NCBI RefSeq assembly: GCF_020523795.1
Contig: NZ_JAJALI010000001.1
Span: 558,001-622,000 of the forward strand
DNA from: Ancylobacter sp. Lp-2
GTDB taxonomy: Bacteria; Pseudomonadota; Alphaproteobacteria; Rhizobiales; Xanthobacteraceae
Length of the DNA stretch: 64,000 nucleotides
Reading direction: 5' to 3'
Shown in pieces: positions 18,625 through 27,863 of this stretch. Under the pieces are notes generated by a model, which did no database searches, had not been told where the DNA came from, and was given only the letters and a program-made list of their open reading frames with translations. Position 1 is the first letter of the stretch. Every line of letters starts with the position of its first letter. The translations under genes and the position numbers were made by a program.

Positions 18625-20514
18625 ATGGCCCGAACCTCTTCTTCGACCAGCGCGAAACGCGTGATTCCCTTTACCGCCGAACTTGCGGCGCTTGGCGTGG
18701 TGTTCGGCGATATCGGCACCAGTCCGCTCTACGCCTTCAAGCAGGGATTGCTGGCGGTAGGGGGAGTCTCGGTCACCCATGACGAGGTGCTGGGCCTGCT
18801 GTCGCTCGTCACCTGGGCGATCATCCTGTCGGTGACCATCAAATACGTGCTGCTGGTGCTGCGGGCGGATAATGACGGCGAAGGCGGCATCCTGGCGCTG
18901 GTGACGTTGCTCGACCTGCATCGTAGCGCCAATGGCGGGCGCCTGTGGCTGCTCGTCGCCGGTCTGGTCGGTGCGGCGATGCTGATCGGCGATGGCGTGC
19001 TCACCCCGGCCATGTCGGTACTCTCGGCCATCGAGGGCCTGGAGGTGGTGGCGCCGGCGCTGGACCACTGGATCGTCGCCGTCACCGTGGTGGTGATCGT
19101 GGCGGTCTTCGTGTCGCAGCGGGCCGGCACCGATCGCATCGGCGCCTTCTACGGGCCGATCATGCTGCTCTGGTTCGTCACGCTCGGCGCCTTCGGCCTT
19201 TACGGCATCCTCCAGCAGCCCGGCGTGCTGGTCGCGGTCGATCCGCGCTACGGCATCGCCCTCATCGCCGATCACATCTGGCTGGCGGGCGCGGTGCTCG
19301 GCGCCACCTTCCTCGCCATCACCGGCGGCGAGGCGCTCTATGCCGATCTCGGCCATTTCGGCAGGCCGGTGATCACCCGCGCCTGGCTGTTCGTCGCCAT
19401 GCCCGCTCTGCTGCTGAACTATTACGGCCAGGGCGCCACCGTGCTGGTCAATCCGGCGGCGGTGCGCAATCCGTTCTACGACCTGTCGCCGGACATTTTC
19501 GACGTGCCGCTGCTGTTCCTGGCGGCGGCGGCGACGGTCATCGCTTCGCAGGCGATCATCACCGGCGTGTTCTCGCTGGCCAAGCAGGCGATCGAGCTCG
19601 GCTACCTGCCGCCGATGCGCATCCGCTACACCAGCGAGCACAACGACCAGCACATCTATATCGGCCGGCTCAACTGGCTGCTGCTGCTGGCCTGCACCGC
19701 GGTGGTGGTCTCGTTCGGCTCGTCGGACCGGCTCGCCTCCGCCTATGGCATCGCGGTGGCGATGGCGATGATCTCCACCACCATCCTGTTCGTCGCCTAT
19801 GTGAAGCGGCTCGGCCGGTTGCCGGTGCTGGCGCTGGTCGGCCTCGCCGCCGGGCTGCTGGTGGTCGACGTCTCCTTCGCCGCCGCCAACCTGACCAAGC
19901 TGCACGATGGCGGCTGGCTGCCGGTCGCCATCGCCTCGCTGGTGCTGGTGGTGATGGTGAGCTGGCGGCGCGGGCTCGAAGGGCTGGGCATCCAGCAGAA
20001 GCGTTTCGCCGAGCCGCTGGAGGAGTTCGTTGCCCGCGGCAAGCCGGCGGGCTGCGCGACCTCGCCACGCACCGCCATCTTCCTGTCGCGCGGCGGCGCG
20101 CTCACCCCGGTGGCGCTCGGCCGGCTGTCCGACCTGTTCAACGTGCAGTTTTCGAAATCGGTCATCGCCTCGGTGTGGATCGCCTCGCGCCCGCGCGTGC
20201 CGGTGGACGAGCGGGTGCGCGTCACGGTGCTGGACGCCGGCCATGTGCGGGTCGATGTGCGCTTCGGCTACATGCAGCAGATCGACGTGCCCTCGGTGCT
20301 CGGCCCGGCGCTGTATTCGCTCGGCATCGATCCGGACGAGGCGGTCTACGTCATCGGCCACGAGCGCATCATGCCGCCGGAGGAGATCCTCGGCATCCGC
20401 GACGCGCTCGCCCATGTCTTCGCGTTCCTGGCCCGCAACGCCGAGCGCTCGGTGGACCGCTTCGGCCTGCCGCGCCCGCGCACCATCGAAATCGGCTATC
20501 CGGTGCGGCTGTGA
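18625..20514 (+). CDS. kup: Low-affinity potassium uptake protein Kup
   Basis: Inner-membrane K+/H+ symporter of 629 residues, the usual length. The family signature GVVFGDIGTSPLYAFKQ sits near residue 30, with TIKYVLLVLRADNDGEGG after the second helix and GDGVLTPAMSVLSA in the third. About twelve hydrophobic helices occupy residues 20-450, and a cytoplasmic C-terminal domain ends the protein. The ATG is preceded by an ACGAGG site. A long upstream gap with a promoter-like element may provide regulation. Confidence 0.96.
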   Translation: MARTSSSTSAKRVIPFTAELAALGVVFGDIGTSPLYAFKQGLLAVGGVSVTHDEVLGLLSLVTWAIILSVTIKYVLLVLRADNDGEGGILALVTLLDLHRSANGGRLWLLVAGLVGAAMLIGDGVLTPAMSVLSAIEGLEVVAPALDHWIVAVTVVVIVAVFVSQRAGTDRIGAFYGPIMLLWFVTLGAFGLYGILQQPGVLVAVDPRYGIALIADHIWLAGAVLGATFLAITGGEALYADLGHFGRPVITRAWLFVAMPALLLNYYGQGATVLVNPAAVRNPFYDLSPDIFDVPLLFLAAAATVIASQAIITGVFSLAKQAIELGYLPPMRIRYTSEHNDQHIYIGRLNWLLLLACTAVVVSFGSSDRLASAYGIAVAMAMISTTILFVAYVKRLGRLPVLALVGLAAGLLVVDVSFAAANLTKLHDGGWLPVAIASLVLVVMVSWRRGLEGLGIQQKRFAEPLEEFVARGKPAGCATSPRTAIFLSRGGALTPVALGRLSDLFNVQFSKSVIASVWIASRPRVPVDERVRVTVLDAGHVRVDVRFGYMQQIDVPSVLGPALYSLGIDPDEAVYVIGHERIMPPEEILGIRDALAHVFAFLARNAERSVDRFGLPRPRTIEIGYPVRL

Positions 20515-20733
20515 GCGCCGTTCACACAAACGCGACCGTCATCCGCCCGTCACGGCGTTGCCGCGTTCTGGGCCGACAAGCGCGCCCTTCCATGGCGGGG
20601 CGCCGCGGCCTATTCCCCAAGGGAAGTATGCCGTGCGGTGTCGCCGCAGTGACGGGCGGTTCCGCCGGAGGCCAAGCTCTGCTACGGCTGGGCCGGGAAC
20701 GCGCATGACGACATACAGGACGACGGGGACGCC

Positions 20734-21867
20734 ATGAGCAGCACGCTGAGCGCGATAGCGAAGTTCTTACGCGAGCGTGTCGGCTGGCATGGCGTGGGGC
20801 TGGTGGCGAGCCTGGCCATCATCGGCGTCGCCGTGATCGTGCTCTACGAGATGTTGCGCAACATCCACCCCGGCGAGGTGCTGGACGCGCTTACCGATAC
20901 CCCGCCCTGGCGGGTGGCGCTCGCCGCCCTGTTCGTCGCCTGCGCCTATTTCACCCTGACCTTCTACGACTGGTTCGCCCTGCGCACCATCGGCAAGAGC
21001 CATGTGCCCTACCGCACGGCGGCGCTGGCCTCCTTCACCTCCTATGCCATCGGCCACAATATCGGCTTCTCCGCCTTCACCGGCGGCACGGTGCGCTACC
21101 GTATCTATTCCGCGCACGGGCTCGGGGCGGTGGACGTCGCCAAGCTGTGCTTCATCACCGGCCTCACCTTCTGGCTGGGCAACATGGCGATCCTCGGCCT
21201 CGGCATCAGCATCGAGCCGTGGGCGGCGAGCGCGGTCGACCAGCTGCCGCCCTGGATCAACCGGCTGATCGGCCTCGGCCTTCTGGCGGCGCTGGCCGCC
21301 TATGTGGTGTGGGTCGGGCTGAAGCCGCGGCGCATCGGCATCGGCAAGGGCCACTGGCAGGTGACGCTGCCGGGCTGGAAGCTGACGCTGCTGCAGATGG
21401 TGATCGGCATGGTCGATCTCTCCTTCTGCGCGGCGGCGATGTATGTGCTGATGCCGCAGACGCCGTTCATCGACCCGATCGCGCTCGGCGTGGTGTTCAT
21501 CTCCGCGACGCTGCTCGGCTTCGCCAGCCATGCGCCCGGCGGGCTCGGCGTGTTCGACGCCGCCATGCTGGTCGCGCTGTCGCAGTTCGAGAAGGAGCCG
21601 CTGCTCGGCGCGCTGCTGCTGCTGCGCCTGCTCTATTATGTGACGCCCTTCGCCATCGCCCTCGTCACCATGGGCATTCGCGAGCTTCTGCTCAGCCGCC
21701 GGCGGCGGTCGAGCGGCGCGATGTCGCTGGATACCGCACTGGCCGCCGCGGCGGTGCCGGCATTGCTCGAGGATGTGCAGCCGCTGGCCGCCGGGCCGGC
21801 CGCCGCAGCTTCCGAAGCGTCGGTGGAAGCCGACGACGCCGAGGCGCCGCGCCGGGCGGTCGGCTGA
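20734..21867 (+). CDS. YbhN-like integral membrane protein (LPG synthase TM-region family)
   Basis: A 377-residue polytopic membrane protein of the UPF0104/YbhN group, which matches the flippase-like half of lysylphosphatidylglycerol synthase. Characteristic segments include SYAIGHNIGFSAFTGGTVRYRIY and [18 protein letters not shown]. About eight helices span residues 20-320; the last 55 residues are Ala-rich and hydrophilic. No aminoacyl-transferase domain follows, so it is not an MprF itself. A lipid-related function is inferred only. It follows kup by 219 bp, in which I see nothing definite. Confidence 0.8.
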   Translation: MSSTLSAIAKFLRERVGWHGVGLVASLAIIGVAVIVLYEMLRNIHPGEVLDALTDTPPWRVALAALFVACAYFTLTFYDWFALRTIGKSHVPYRTAALASFTSYAIGHNIGFSAFTGGTVRYRIYSAHGLGAVDVAKLCFITGLTFWLGNMAILGLGISIEPWAASAVDQLPPWINRLIGLGLLAALAAYVVWVGLKPRRIGIGKGHWQVTLPGWKLTLLQMVIGMVDLSFCAAAMYVLMPQTPFIDPIALGVVFISATLLGFASHAPGGLGVFDAAMLVALSQFEKEPLLGALLLLRLLYYVTPFAIALVTMGIRELLLSRRRRSSGAMSLDTALAAAAVPALLEDVQPLAAGPAAAASEASVEADDAEAPRRAVG

Positions 21868-21921
21868 CCCTGGGTGGTCGGCGGCCCTTGCCCCGTCCCC
21901 TCGTCCCGTCCGGCCCGGTCC

Positions 21922-22680
21922 TCAGCGCGTCAGGCTCGGCACCATGCCCTGGATGGCGCTCGGCAGCCGCTTGACCTTCACTCCCTTGGGCAGCGCCACC
22001 GCCTCGGGAGAGAGCGCGGCACGCGAGATGTCCGTCGCCTGGAACATCACCTTCTTGCCGGCATCGGTATAGGTCAGCGAGCGCAGCGGTAGCCCGTCGA
22101 GGGTGATGCAGGCCTCCACCGGCGCCGAGGTGGTGCGGTCGGTGCCGCGCCAGATGTCGCAGGGCTCGCCGGCTACCGTATCGGTGCCCCAGTACTGGCT
22201 GTCGGCCGGCATGTCGATCGCCGCATATTCCGGCGGCAGTGTCATCTCCACCGCCACCCGGCCGAGCCCGGGCAGGTTGGACAGCACCGCGAGCTTGCGC
22301 GCTTTCAAGTCGATGAAGCCGGTCAGCGTCGTCGCCACCGTGGCGACGGCGACATCGACGCGGATGCGGCCCTGGCGATGCACGATGTGCACGTCGCCGC
22401 CGTCCGGCAGGGTTCGCCCGCGCAGGGTGAAGTCGACGGCCGGCCGCGGCGGCATCGGCCCCGGCGCCGGCGGCCCGAAGGGGGCGGGTGCGAAGGGCGG
22501 CGGGCCGAACACCCCTGCCGGCGGCCCGAAGGGCGGCGCCTCGAAGCCGGGCGGCCCGAAGGCGGGCGGCATGCCGGGCGGCGGCCCGGGCGGCGAAGGT
22601 TCGGCAGCGGCAGCCGCGCCTGCGCACAGGCCGCAGAGGCCCGTGGTCAGCAAGCGCCGGATCGGCCGGAGAAAGATCAT
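21922..22680 (-). CDS. Exported protein with Pro/Gly-rich linker, unknown function
   Basis: A 252-residue predicted secreted protein. The first 26 residues form a signal peptide (basic MIFLRPIRR, then a hydrophobic stretch ending AGAAAAAEP). Residues about 27-80 are a repetitive Pro/Gly/Phe linker (PPGMPPAFGPPG-like). A globular domain follows containing DVHIVHRQGRIRVDVAV and PCDIWRGTDRT, which looks like a small beta-rich lipoprotein-chaperone-like fold, but I cannot name a family. ATG 22680 was chosen because it starts the signal peptide; the frame remains open upstream to 22827. Confidence 0.75.
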   Translation of the reverse strand: MIFLRPIRRLLTTGLCGLCAGAAAAAEPSPPGPPPGMPPAFGPPGFEAPPFGPPAGVFGPPPFAPAPFGPPAPGPMPPRPAVDFTLRGRTLPDGGDVHIVHRQGRIRVDVAVATVATTLTGFIDLKARKLAVLSNLPGLGRVAVEMTLPPEYAAIDMPADSQYWGTDTVAGEPCDIWRGTDRTTSAPVEACITLDGLPLRSLTYTDAGKKVMFQATDISRAALSPEAVALPKGVKVKRLPSAIQGMVPSLTR

Positions 22681-22904
22681 GTCGCGGTCACGGTCCCGGG
22701 TCGGACGAAATGGGATCGGGCGGAAGGATGATGCGGTCGGCGCCCGCCTCGTTCCAGGTAGGAACGGCACGACGCAACACCCCGAGGCATCCGGCATCCG
22801 CCGGACGACCTGGCGCCTGTTGCGCACCCGCCCCCCTGTGACCGACGCAGAGTCATGCTCTTATGCCGAGGAGGTCTGGCAGGCAATCTGGGCGCCAGCA
22901 GGGC

Positions 22905-24008
22905 TCAACCATCGGCTCGGTGCAGAAAATTGCGCCCGTCGAGCACGATCTGCGGGTCGGGGACGCCGACCACCCGGTCGTCGCGCTCGGCATAGGGCAG
23001 GCGCGCCAGCACCTGGCGGATGACGCCGAGCCGCGCGCGCATCTTGTCGTTGGCGAGCACGGCGGTCCACGGCGCTCCCGGCTGGTCGGTGGCGGCGATC
23101 ATCGCGTCGCGCGCCGCCGAGATCGCCTCCCAGCGGGACGGCGCGGCGAGGTCGACCGGCGACAGCTTCCAGTGCTTCAGCGGGTCTTTCTTGCGGGCGA
23201 ACAGCCGCTTCAGCTGCATCTCGCGGCCGATGTCGAGCCAGACCTTGAACAGGCGGATGCCGTCCTCGGCGAGCATCTTCTCGAAGGTCGGCGCCTGTTC
23301 AAGGAAATGCGCCGTCTCCTGCGGCGAGCAGAAGCCCATCACCGGCTCGACCACCGCGCGATTGTACCAGGAGCGGTCGAACAGCACGATCTCGCCCTTG
23401 CGCGGCAGATGCGCGATGTAGCGTTGGAAATACCACTGGCCGGCCTCGGCCTCGGTGGGCTTGCTCAGCGCCACCACCCGCACGAAGCGCGGGTTGAGAT
23501 GCTGCACGAAGCGGTGGATGGCGCCGCCCTTGCCGGCCGCGTCGCGGCCCTCGAACACGATGACGATGCGCTCGCCGGTCTCGCTGACCCAGCGCTGCAG
23601 TTTGAGAAGCTCGATCTGCAGTCCGAGCAGCTCCTTTTCATAGTGCTTGCGCTTGGGCCGGTCGGCATAGGGATAGTTGCCGCTGCGATAGGCCCGCTCG
23701 TCGATGATCGCCGGCAGCGCCGGCAGGTCGAGCGAGAAGCTGCCGAGCGCCGAGGCGAGCTTGCCGGCATCGGCGTCCTTCGACGCACCGTTCTTGCCCG
23801 CCGCGCCTTTGCCGGCCGCGCCCTTGGTCGACGAGTTCTTGCCAGCCACGCTCTTGTCCTGCGCCTTCTTGCGGCGGGCGCCGTCGGCAGCCGGCGGCGC
23901 CGTGCCATCCTGCGTGTCGGGGAGGGCGTCCTGCGCCGTGACGGCATCGGTGGCGGAGGATTTCGCGGCGGCGGGCTTGACCGCTGCGCGGTTCGCCTTC
24001 TTCGTCAT
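22905..24008 (-). CDS. ppk2: Polyphosphate kinase 2 family protein
   Basis: PPK2 transfers phosphate between polyphosphate and nucleotides. The 367-residue protein has Walker A IVFEGRDAAGKGG, the lid-region arginines of NPRFVRVVAL, and the Walker B-like GEIVLFDRSWYNRA. The C-terminal helix region has YPYADRPKRKHYEK-type flanks typical of the single-domain class. Residues 1-85 are an Ala/Lys-rich disordered extension (repeated AAGKG/KGAAGK blocks) not needed for catalysis. ATG 24008 has AGAGG upstream. It diverges from phoR across 145 bp, which places polyphosphate metabolism beside the Pho regulon; no Pho box is obvious in that gap. Confidence 0.93.
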   Translation of the reverse strand: MTKKANRAAVKPAAAKSSATDAVTAQDALPDTQDGTAPPAADGARRKKAQDKSVAGKNSSTKGAAGKGAAGKNGASKDADAGKLASALGSFSLDLPALPAIIDERAYRSGNYPYADRPKRKHYEKELLGLQIELLKLQRWVSETGERIVIVFEGRDAAGKGGAIHRFVQHLNPRFVRVVALSKPTEAEAGQWYFQRYIAHLPRKGEIVLFDRSWYNRAVVEPVMGFCSPQETAHFLEQAPTFEKMLAEDGIRLFKVWLDIGREMQLKRLFARKKDPLKHWKLSPVDLAAPSRWEAISAARDAMIAATDQPGAPWTAVLANDKMRARLGVIRQVLARLPYAERDDRVVGVPDPQIVLDGRNFLHRADG

Positions 24009-24153
24009 ATGGAAGCCTCTCGATGAGACCATAAGAAGAAATGGTTGAGTCGCTCCCTCGCCCGCTGGAAGGATTTTCCGGCGAATCCATCCGGCAGGCG
24101 AACACAACATAACGTAAAGAATGAAATTTGGGCATCCCGAGGAGGTGAACGCC

Positions 24154-25479
24154 ATGAGCATCGAGGAATCCGGCCCGTTCGCGCGTGAGACGCTCGGCGA
24201 GCGTCTCCTCGCGGCGCGCTGGATTCTGCTCGCCGGCGGCCTCGGCCTGCTCGTCGCCGTGGGGCAGGAGGTGCTCGCCGCCGGTCCGGCACTGCTGCTC
24301 GGCGGGGTGCTGTTGCTTGCCGCTTGCCTGCCGGCGGGGCGCTGGCGCTTCCGCCAGCCGGTCGCCGCCGCCCTCTCGCGCTTCCGTGAGCCGCCGGCGC
24401 CGCCGCCGGACCGGCTCGCCGCGCTGGTGGTGGCGCTGCCCGAGGCGGCGTTGCTGCTCGATCATCGCGGCACGGTGCGCGCCGCCAATACGCGGGCGTC
24501 CGGCATGCTGGCGGCGGTGCGCGTCGGCGATCCCGTCTCCTTCGCGGTGCGGGTGCCGGAAGTGCTGGAGGCGATCCGCGCCGCCAGCGCCGACGGCAAG
24601 GCCCGCCGCGTCGAGTTCAGCCAGCGGGTGCCGGTCGACCGCTGGCTGCGCGCCGACATCGTGCCGGTCACCGGACCGGGCGCCGGCGGGGGCCGTGCGG
24701 AGAAGGCTGAGGCGCTGCTGCTCAGCTTCACCGATCTCACCCCGCAGCGGCGCGTCGAGCAGATGCGGGTCGATTTCATCGCCAATGCCAGTCACGAGCT
24801 GCGCACCCCGCTCGCCTCGCTTTCCGGCTTCATCGAGACGCTGCAGGGCCCGGCCCGTAACGACGCCACCGCCCGCGAGCGCTTCCTCAAGATCATGGCC
24901 GAGCAGGCCCGGCGCATGTCGCGCCTGATCGACGACCTGCTGTCGCTGTCGCGCATCGAGCTCAACGCCCATATGCGCCCGCAGTCGCGGGTGGACCTGG
25001 GCGCGGCGGTCGGTCATGTGCGCGAGGCGCTGGCCCCGCTCGGCGCCGAGCGGGGCGTGGAGATCGTCTTCGAGCAACCGGCGGTGCCGGTGCTGGTTCA
25101 GGGCGATCGCGACGAGCTGATCCGCGTCTTCGAGAACCTGGTCGAGAACGCGCTGAAATACGGCGCCTCCGGCGGGCGGGTGGAGATCACCCTTTCGCGC
25201 GAGGCGGACGACGCGCTGGTCGCGATCCGCGACTACGGGCCAGGCATCGCCCCCGAGCACGTGCCCCGCCTCACCGAGCGCTTCTACCGCGTCGACACCG
25301 CCCATTCGCGCGAGCAGGGCGGCACCGGGCTCGGCCTCGCCATCGTCAAGCACATCGTCGCCCGTCATCGCGGCCGGCTCGGCATAGACAGCATTCCGGG
25401 CGAGGGCTCGACATTCTCGGTGCGGCTGGCGGCACTGCCGGCGGAAGCGACGAAAAACGATGTCAAGACAATGGCTTGA
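24154..25479 (+). CDS. phoR: Phosphate regulon sensor kinase PhoR
   Basis: Membrane sensor kinase that phosphorylates PhoB under phosphate limitation. The 441-residue protein has two N-terminal hydrophobic helices (residues about 22-60), a PAS-like linker (LPEAALLLDHRGTVRAANTRA), the H-box FIANASHELRTPLASLSGFI, N-box NLVENALKYG, and G boxes IRDYGPGIAPEHVPRLTERFYR and GGTGLGLAIVKHIV. ATG 24154 follows GAGGAGGTG, the best ribosome site in the region. It heads the pst-phoU-phoB block, separated from pstS by a Pho box. Confidence 0.95.
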   Translation: MSIEESGPFARETLGERLLAARWILLAGGLGLLVAVGQEVLAAGPALLLGGVLLLAACLPAGRWRFRQPVAAALSRFREPPAPPPDRLAALVVALPEAALLLDHRGTVRAANTRASGMLAAVRVGDPVSFAVRVPEVLEAIRAASADGKARRVEFSQRVPVDRWLRADIVPVTGPGAGGGRAEKAEALLLSFTDLTPQRRVEQMRVDFIANASHELRTPLASLSGFIETLQGPARNDATARERFLKIMAEQARRMSRLIDDLLSLSRIELNAHMRPQSRVDLGAAVGHVREALAPLGAERGVEIVFEQPAVPVLVQGDRDELIRVFENLVENALKYGASGGRVEITLSREADDALVAIRDYGPGIAPEHVPRLTERFYRVDTAHSREQGGTGLGLAIVKHIVARHRGRLGIDSIPGEGSTFSVRLAALPAEATKNDVKTMA

Positions 25480-25480
25480 T

Positions 25481-25509
25481 CTGTCATTTAAGTGTCATTG
25501 CAAAGTCAT
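25481..25509 (+). promoter_or_regulatory. Pho box with three PhoB half-sites before pstS
   Basis: Three 7-mers at an exact 11-bp period: CTGTCAT (25481-25487), GTGTCAT (25492-25498) and AAGTCAT (25503-25509). The first two match the PhoB consensus CTGTCAT-N4-CTGTCAT almost perfectly. They begin two bases after the phoR stop and 115 bp before the pstS start. Confidence 0.9.
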
Positions 25510-25623
25510 AGAACGGTGGCGTCCGGTCGTTAAGAGTCCCGTGTGACCCCTCACCGCCTACGGGCAACACCTCCGGCCCGGCTCGTGCGCCGCGCGAGCC
25601 GCTGAAGCACTGGGAGAAGACCT

Positions 25624-26667
25624 TTGAAATTCAACCGCCTCCTCGGCGTCGCCGTGGTCTCGTTCGCCGCCCTGACCGGCAACGCCTTCGCTGCCGACAT
25701 CAACGGCGCGGGAGCCTCGTTCCCGGCCCCGGTCTACCAGGCCTGGGCTGCGGCTTATAAGGCGAAGTCCGGCACCGGCCTCAACTATCAGTCGATCGGC
25801 TCGGGCGGTGGTCAGAACCAGATCGTCAACCGCACCGTCGATTTCGGCGCCTCCGACGCGCCGATGAAGGACGACAAGCTCGAGCAGGCCAGCCTGCTGC
25901 AGTTCCCGACCGTGATCGGCTCGGTGGTCGCCATCGTCAACATTGACGGCGTCGCCGACGGCCAGCTCACCCTCGACGGCGCCACCCTCGCCGACATCTA
26001 CCAGGGCAAGATCACCAAGTGGAACGACCCGAAGATCGCCGCGCTCAACAAGGGCGTGACGCTGCCGGATCTGGCCATCGTCCCGGTCTACCGCTCGGAT
26101 TCGTCGGGCACCTCCTTCGTGTTCACCTCCTACCTCGCTTCGGTCAGCGCGGACTGGAAGTCCAACATCGGCGCCGCGACCTCGGTGCAGTGGCCGGCCG
26201 GCGCCGGCGCCAAGGGCAATGAAGGCATTGCCGGCACCGTGAAGAACACCAAGGGCGCGGTCGGCTATGTCGAGTTCGTCTATGCCGCGGCCAACTCGCT
26301 GACCTCGACCAACCTCGTCAACAAGGCCGGCAAGGTCGTGAAGCCGACCACCGACGCCTTCATGGACGCCGCCGCCGCCGCCGACTGGAAGGGCGCGAAG
26401 AACTTCGCCGCCTCGATGATCGACACCGCCGGCGAGAAGGCCTGGCCGATCACCAGCGCCACCTACATCCTGCTGCCGAAGAACCCCGCCAACGGCGCGC
26501 AGTCGGCCGAGGCGATCAAGTTCTTCGACTGGGCGTATGGCGCCGAGGGCGACGCCATCGCCGAGAAGCTGCACTATATCGCGCTGCCGGACTCGGTGGT
26601 CAGCGCCATCCGCGACGCCTGGAAGGCCGAAGTGAAGGCCGACGGCAAGGCGGTCTGGACCAACTGA
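25624..26667 (+). CDS. pstS: Phosphate ABC transporter substrate-binding protein
   Basis: Periplasmic high-affinity phosphate receptor, 347 residues. A signal peptide (MKFNRLLGVAVVSFAALTG, cleaved after NAFA) precedes the mature protein. Phosphate-contact segments are visible: INGAGASFPAP, IGSGGGQNQIVNRTVDFGASDAPM and VYRSDSSGTSFVFTSYL. The start codon is TTG 25624 with GGGAGAAG upstream. The gene lies directly downstream of the Pho box and is followed by a strong intercistronic hairpin. Confidence 0.97.
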   Translation: MKFNRLLGVAVVSFAALTGNAFAADINGAGASFPAPVYQAWAAAYKAKSGTGLNYQSIGSGGGQNQIVNRTVDFGASDAPMKDDKLEQASLLQFPTVIGSVVAIVNIDGVADGQLTLDGATLADIYQGKITKWNDPKIAALNKGVTLPDLAIVPVYRSDSSGTSFVFTSYLASVSADWKSNIGAATSVQWPAGAGAKGNEGIAGTVKNTKGAVGYVEFVYAAANSLTSTNLVNKAGKVVKPTTDAFMDAAAAADWKGAKNFAASMIDTAGEKAWPITSATYILLPKNPANGAQSAEAIKFFDWAYGAEGDAIAEKLHYIALPDSVVSAIRDAWKAEVKADGKAVWTN

Positions 26668-26687
26668 GCCCTCAGGCTCTGAGATCG

Positions 26688-26730
26688 GGCGAGGGGGTGT
26701 CGCCGTCCTGACGGCCGTCCCCTCGCCTTT
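26688..26730 (+). terminator. Long stem-loop between pstS and pstC
   Basis: Outer arms GGCGAGGGG and CCCCTCGCC (26719-26727) enclose an inner hairpin, GCCGTC (26702-26707) paired with GACGGC (26710-26715). TTT follows at 26728-26730. It lies 20 bases after the pstS stop and could act as a leaky terminator or RNA-stabilising element that favours pstS mRNA over the downstream genes. Confidence 0.6.
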
Positions 26731-26871
26731 CGCTCGCCGATATCCGTGCCGTGCCTTCCGCGTCTTGCCCGCCCCGGGCATGCGAGCGTCCATCGTGGCG
26801 CCCGTCATGCCGGAGAGCAGGCAATCCCGTTTCAAGCGCATCAGCGGCGACAGCGCTCAAGGACATTCGAC

Positions 26872-27849
26872 ATGGCTGCCTCCATCAGCGGAACCGAGGC
26901 CGACACGGCCCTGATCGCCGCGCACAAGCCGACCGGGCGCGTCAGCGATCCCATCTTCGTCGGCCTGCTCTGGGCCAGCGGCATTTTCGTGCTGGTTCTG
27001 CTCGGCCTCATCATCGCCATGCTCTTCGAGGGCGGGTTGCCCGCGCTGCGCGAGTTCGGCATTTCCTTCCTCTGGTCCACCACCTGGAACCCGGTCACCG
27101 AGCGCTTCGGCGCCGGCGTCATGGTGTTCGGTACGGTGGCGAGCGCGGTGATCGCCGTCATCGTGGCGCTGCCGCTCTCCTTCGGCATCGCCTTCTTCCT
27201 CACCGAGATCGCCCCCGGCCCGTTCCGCCGGCCGATCGGCGTCGCCATCCAGCTGCTCGCGGCCGTCCCGTCGATCATCTACGGCATGTGGGGCTTCTTC
27301 ATCGTGGTGCCGCTGATCGCCGCCTATGTGCAGCCGCCGCTGATCGAGTGGCTCGGGCCGATCCCGCTGCTCGGTGCGCTGTTCCAGGGGCCGCCGCTCG
27401 GCGCCGGCATGCTCACCGCCGGACTGATCCTGGCGCTGATGATCCTGCCCTTCATCACCGCGATGTTCGTCGAGGTGCTGGAATCGGTGCCGCCGATGCT
27501 GAAGGAATCCGCCTACGGCGTCGGCGCCACCAGCTACGAGGTCTATCGCAACGTCTCGGTGCCCTATGGCCGCACGGCCATGGTCGGCGCGGTGATGCTC
27601 GGCCTCGGCCGCGCGCTCGGCGAGACCATGGCGGTCACCTTCGTCATCGGCAACGCGACCCGCATGTCGGCCTCGCTGTTCGCGCCGGGCGCCACCATCG
27701 CCTCGACCATCGCCAACGAGTTCCCCGAGGCGTCGATCGGCTCGCTCAAGCTGCAGTCGCTGCTGCAGCTCGGCTTCATCCTGTTCGTCATCTCCTTCAT
27801 CGTTCTCGCTCTTTCGCGCCTGCTGGTGCGCTCGAAGCTCAAGGGCTGA
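26872..27849 (+). CDS. pstC: Phosphate ABC transporter permease PstC
   Basis: Inner-membrane channel subunit of the Pst transporter, 325 residues with six or more hydrophobic helices. Family landmarks include LSFGIAFFLTEIAP, the region around LLAAVPSIIYGMWGFF, and the EAA-type loop SAYGVGATSYEVYRNVSVPYG, followed by GLGRALGETMAVTFVIGN. ATG 26872 is preceded by AAGGAC. It follows pstS by 204 bp containing the stem-loop and pairs with pstA 14 bp downstream. Confidence 0.96.
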   Translation: MAASISGTEADTALIAAHKPTGRVSDPIFVGLLWASGIFVLVLLGLIIAMLFEGGLPALREFGISFLWSTTWNPVTERFGAGVMVFGTVASAVIAVIVALPLSFGIAFFLTEIAPGPFRRPIGVAIQLLAAVPSIIYGMWGFFIVVPLIAAYVQPPLIEWLGPIPLLGALFQGPPLGAGMLTAGLILALMILPFITAMFVEVLESVPPMLKESAYGVGATSYEVYRNVSVPYGRTAMVGAVMLGLGRALGETMAVTFVIGNATRMSASLFAPGATIASTIANEFPEASIGSLKLQSLLQLGFILFVISFIVLALSRLLVRSKLKG

Positions 27850-27863
27850 GGGGAGAGGAAATC

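Noticed and set aside
18159-18719. Minus-strand frame of 186 codons across the kup leader
   Set aside because: It overlaps the kup start, shows no domain and no ribosome site, and has the arginine-rich composition of a shadow frame.
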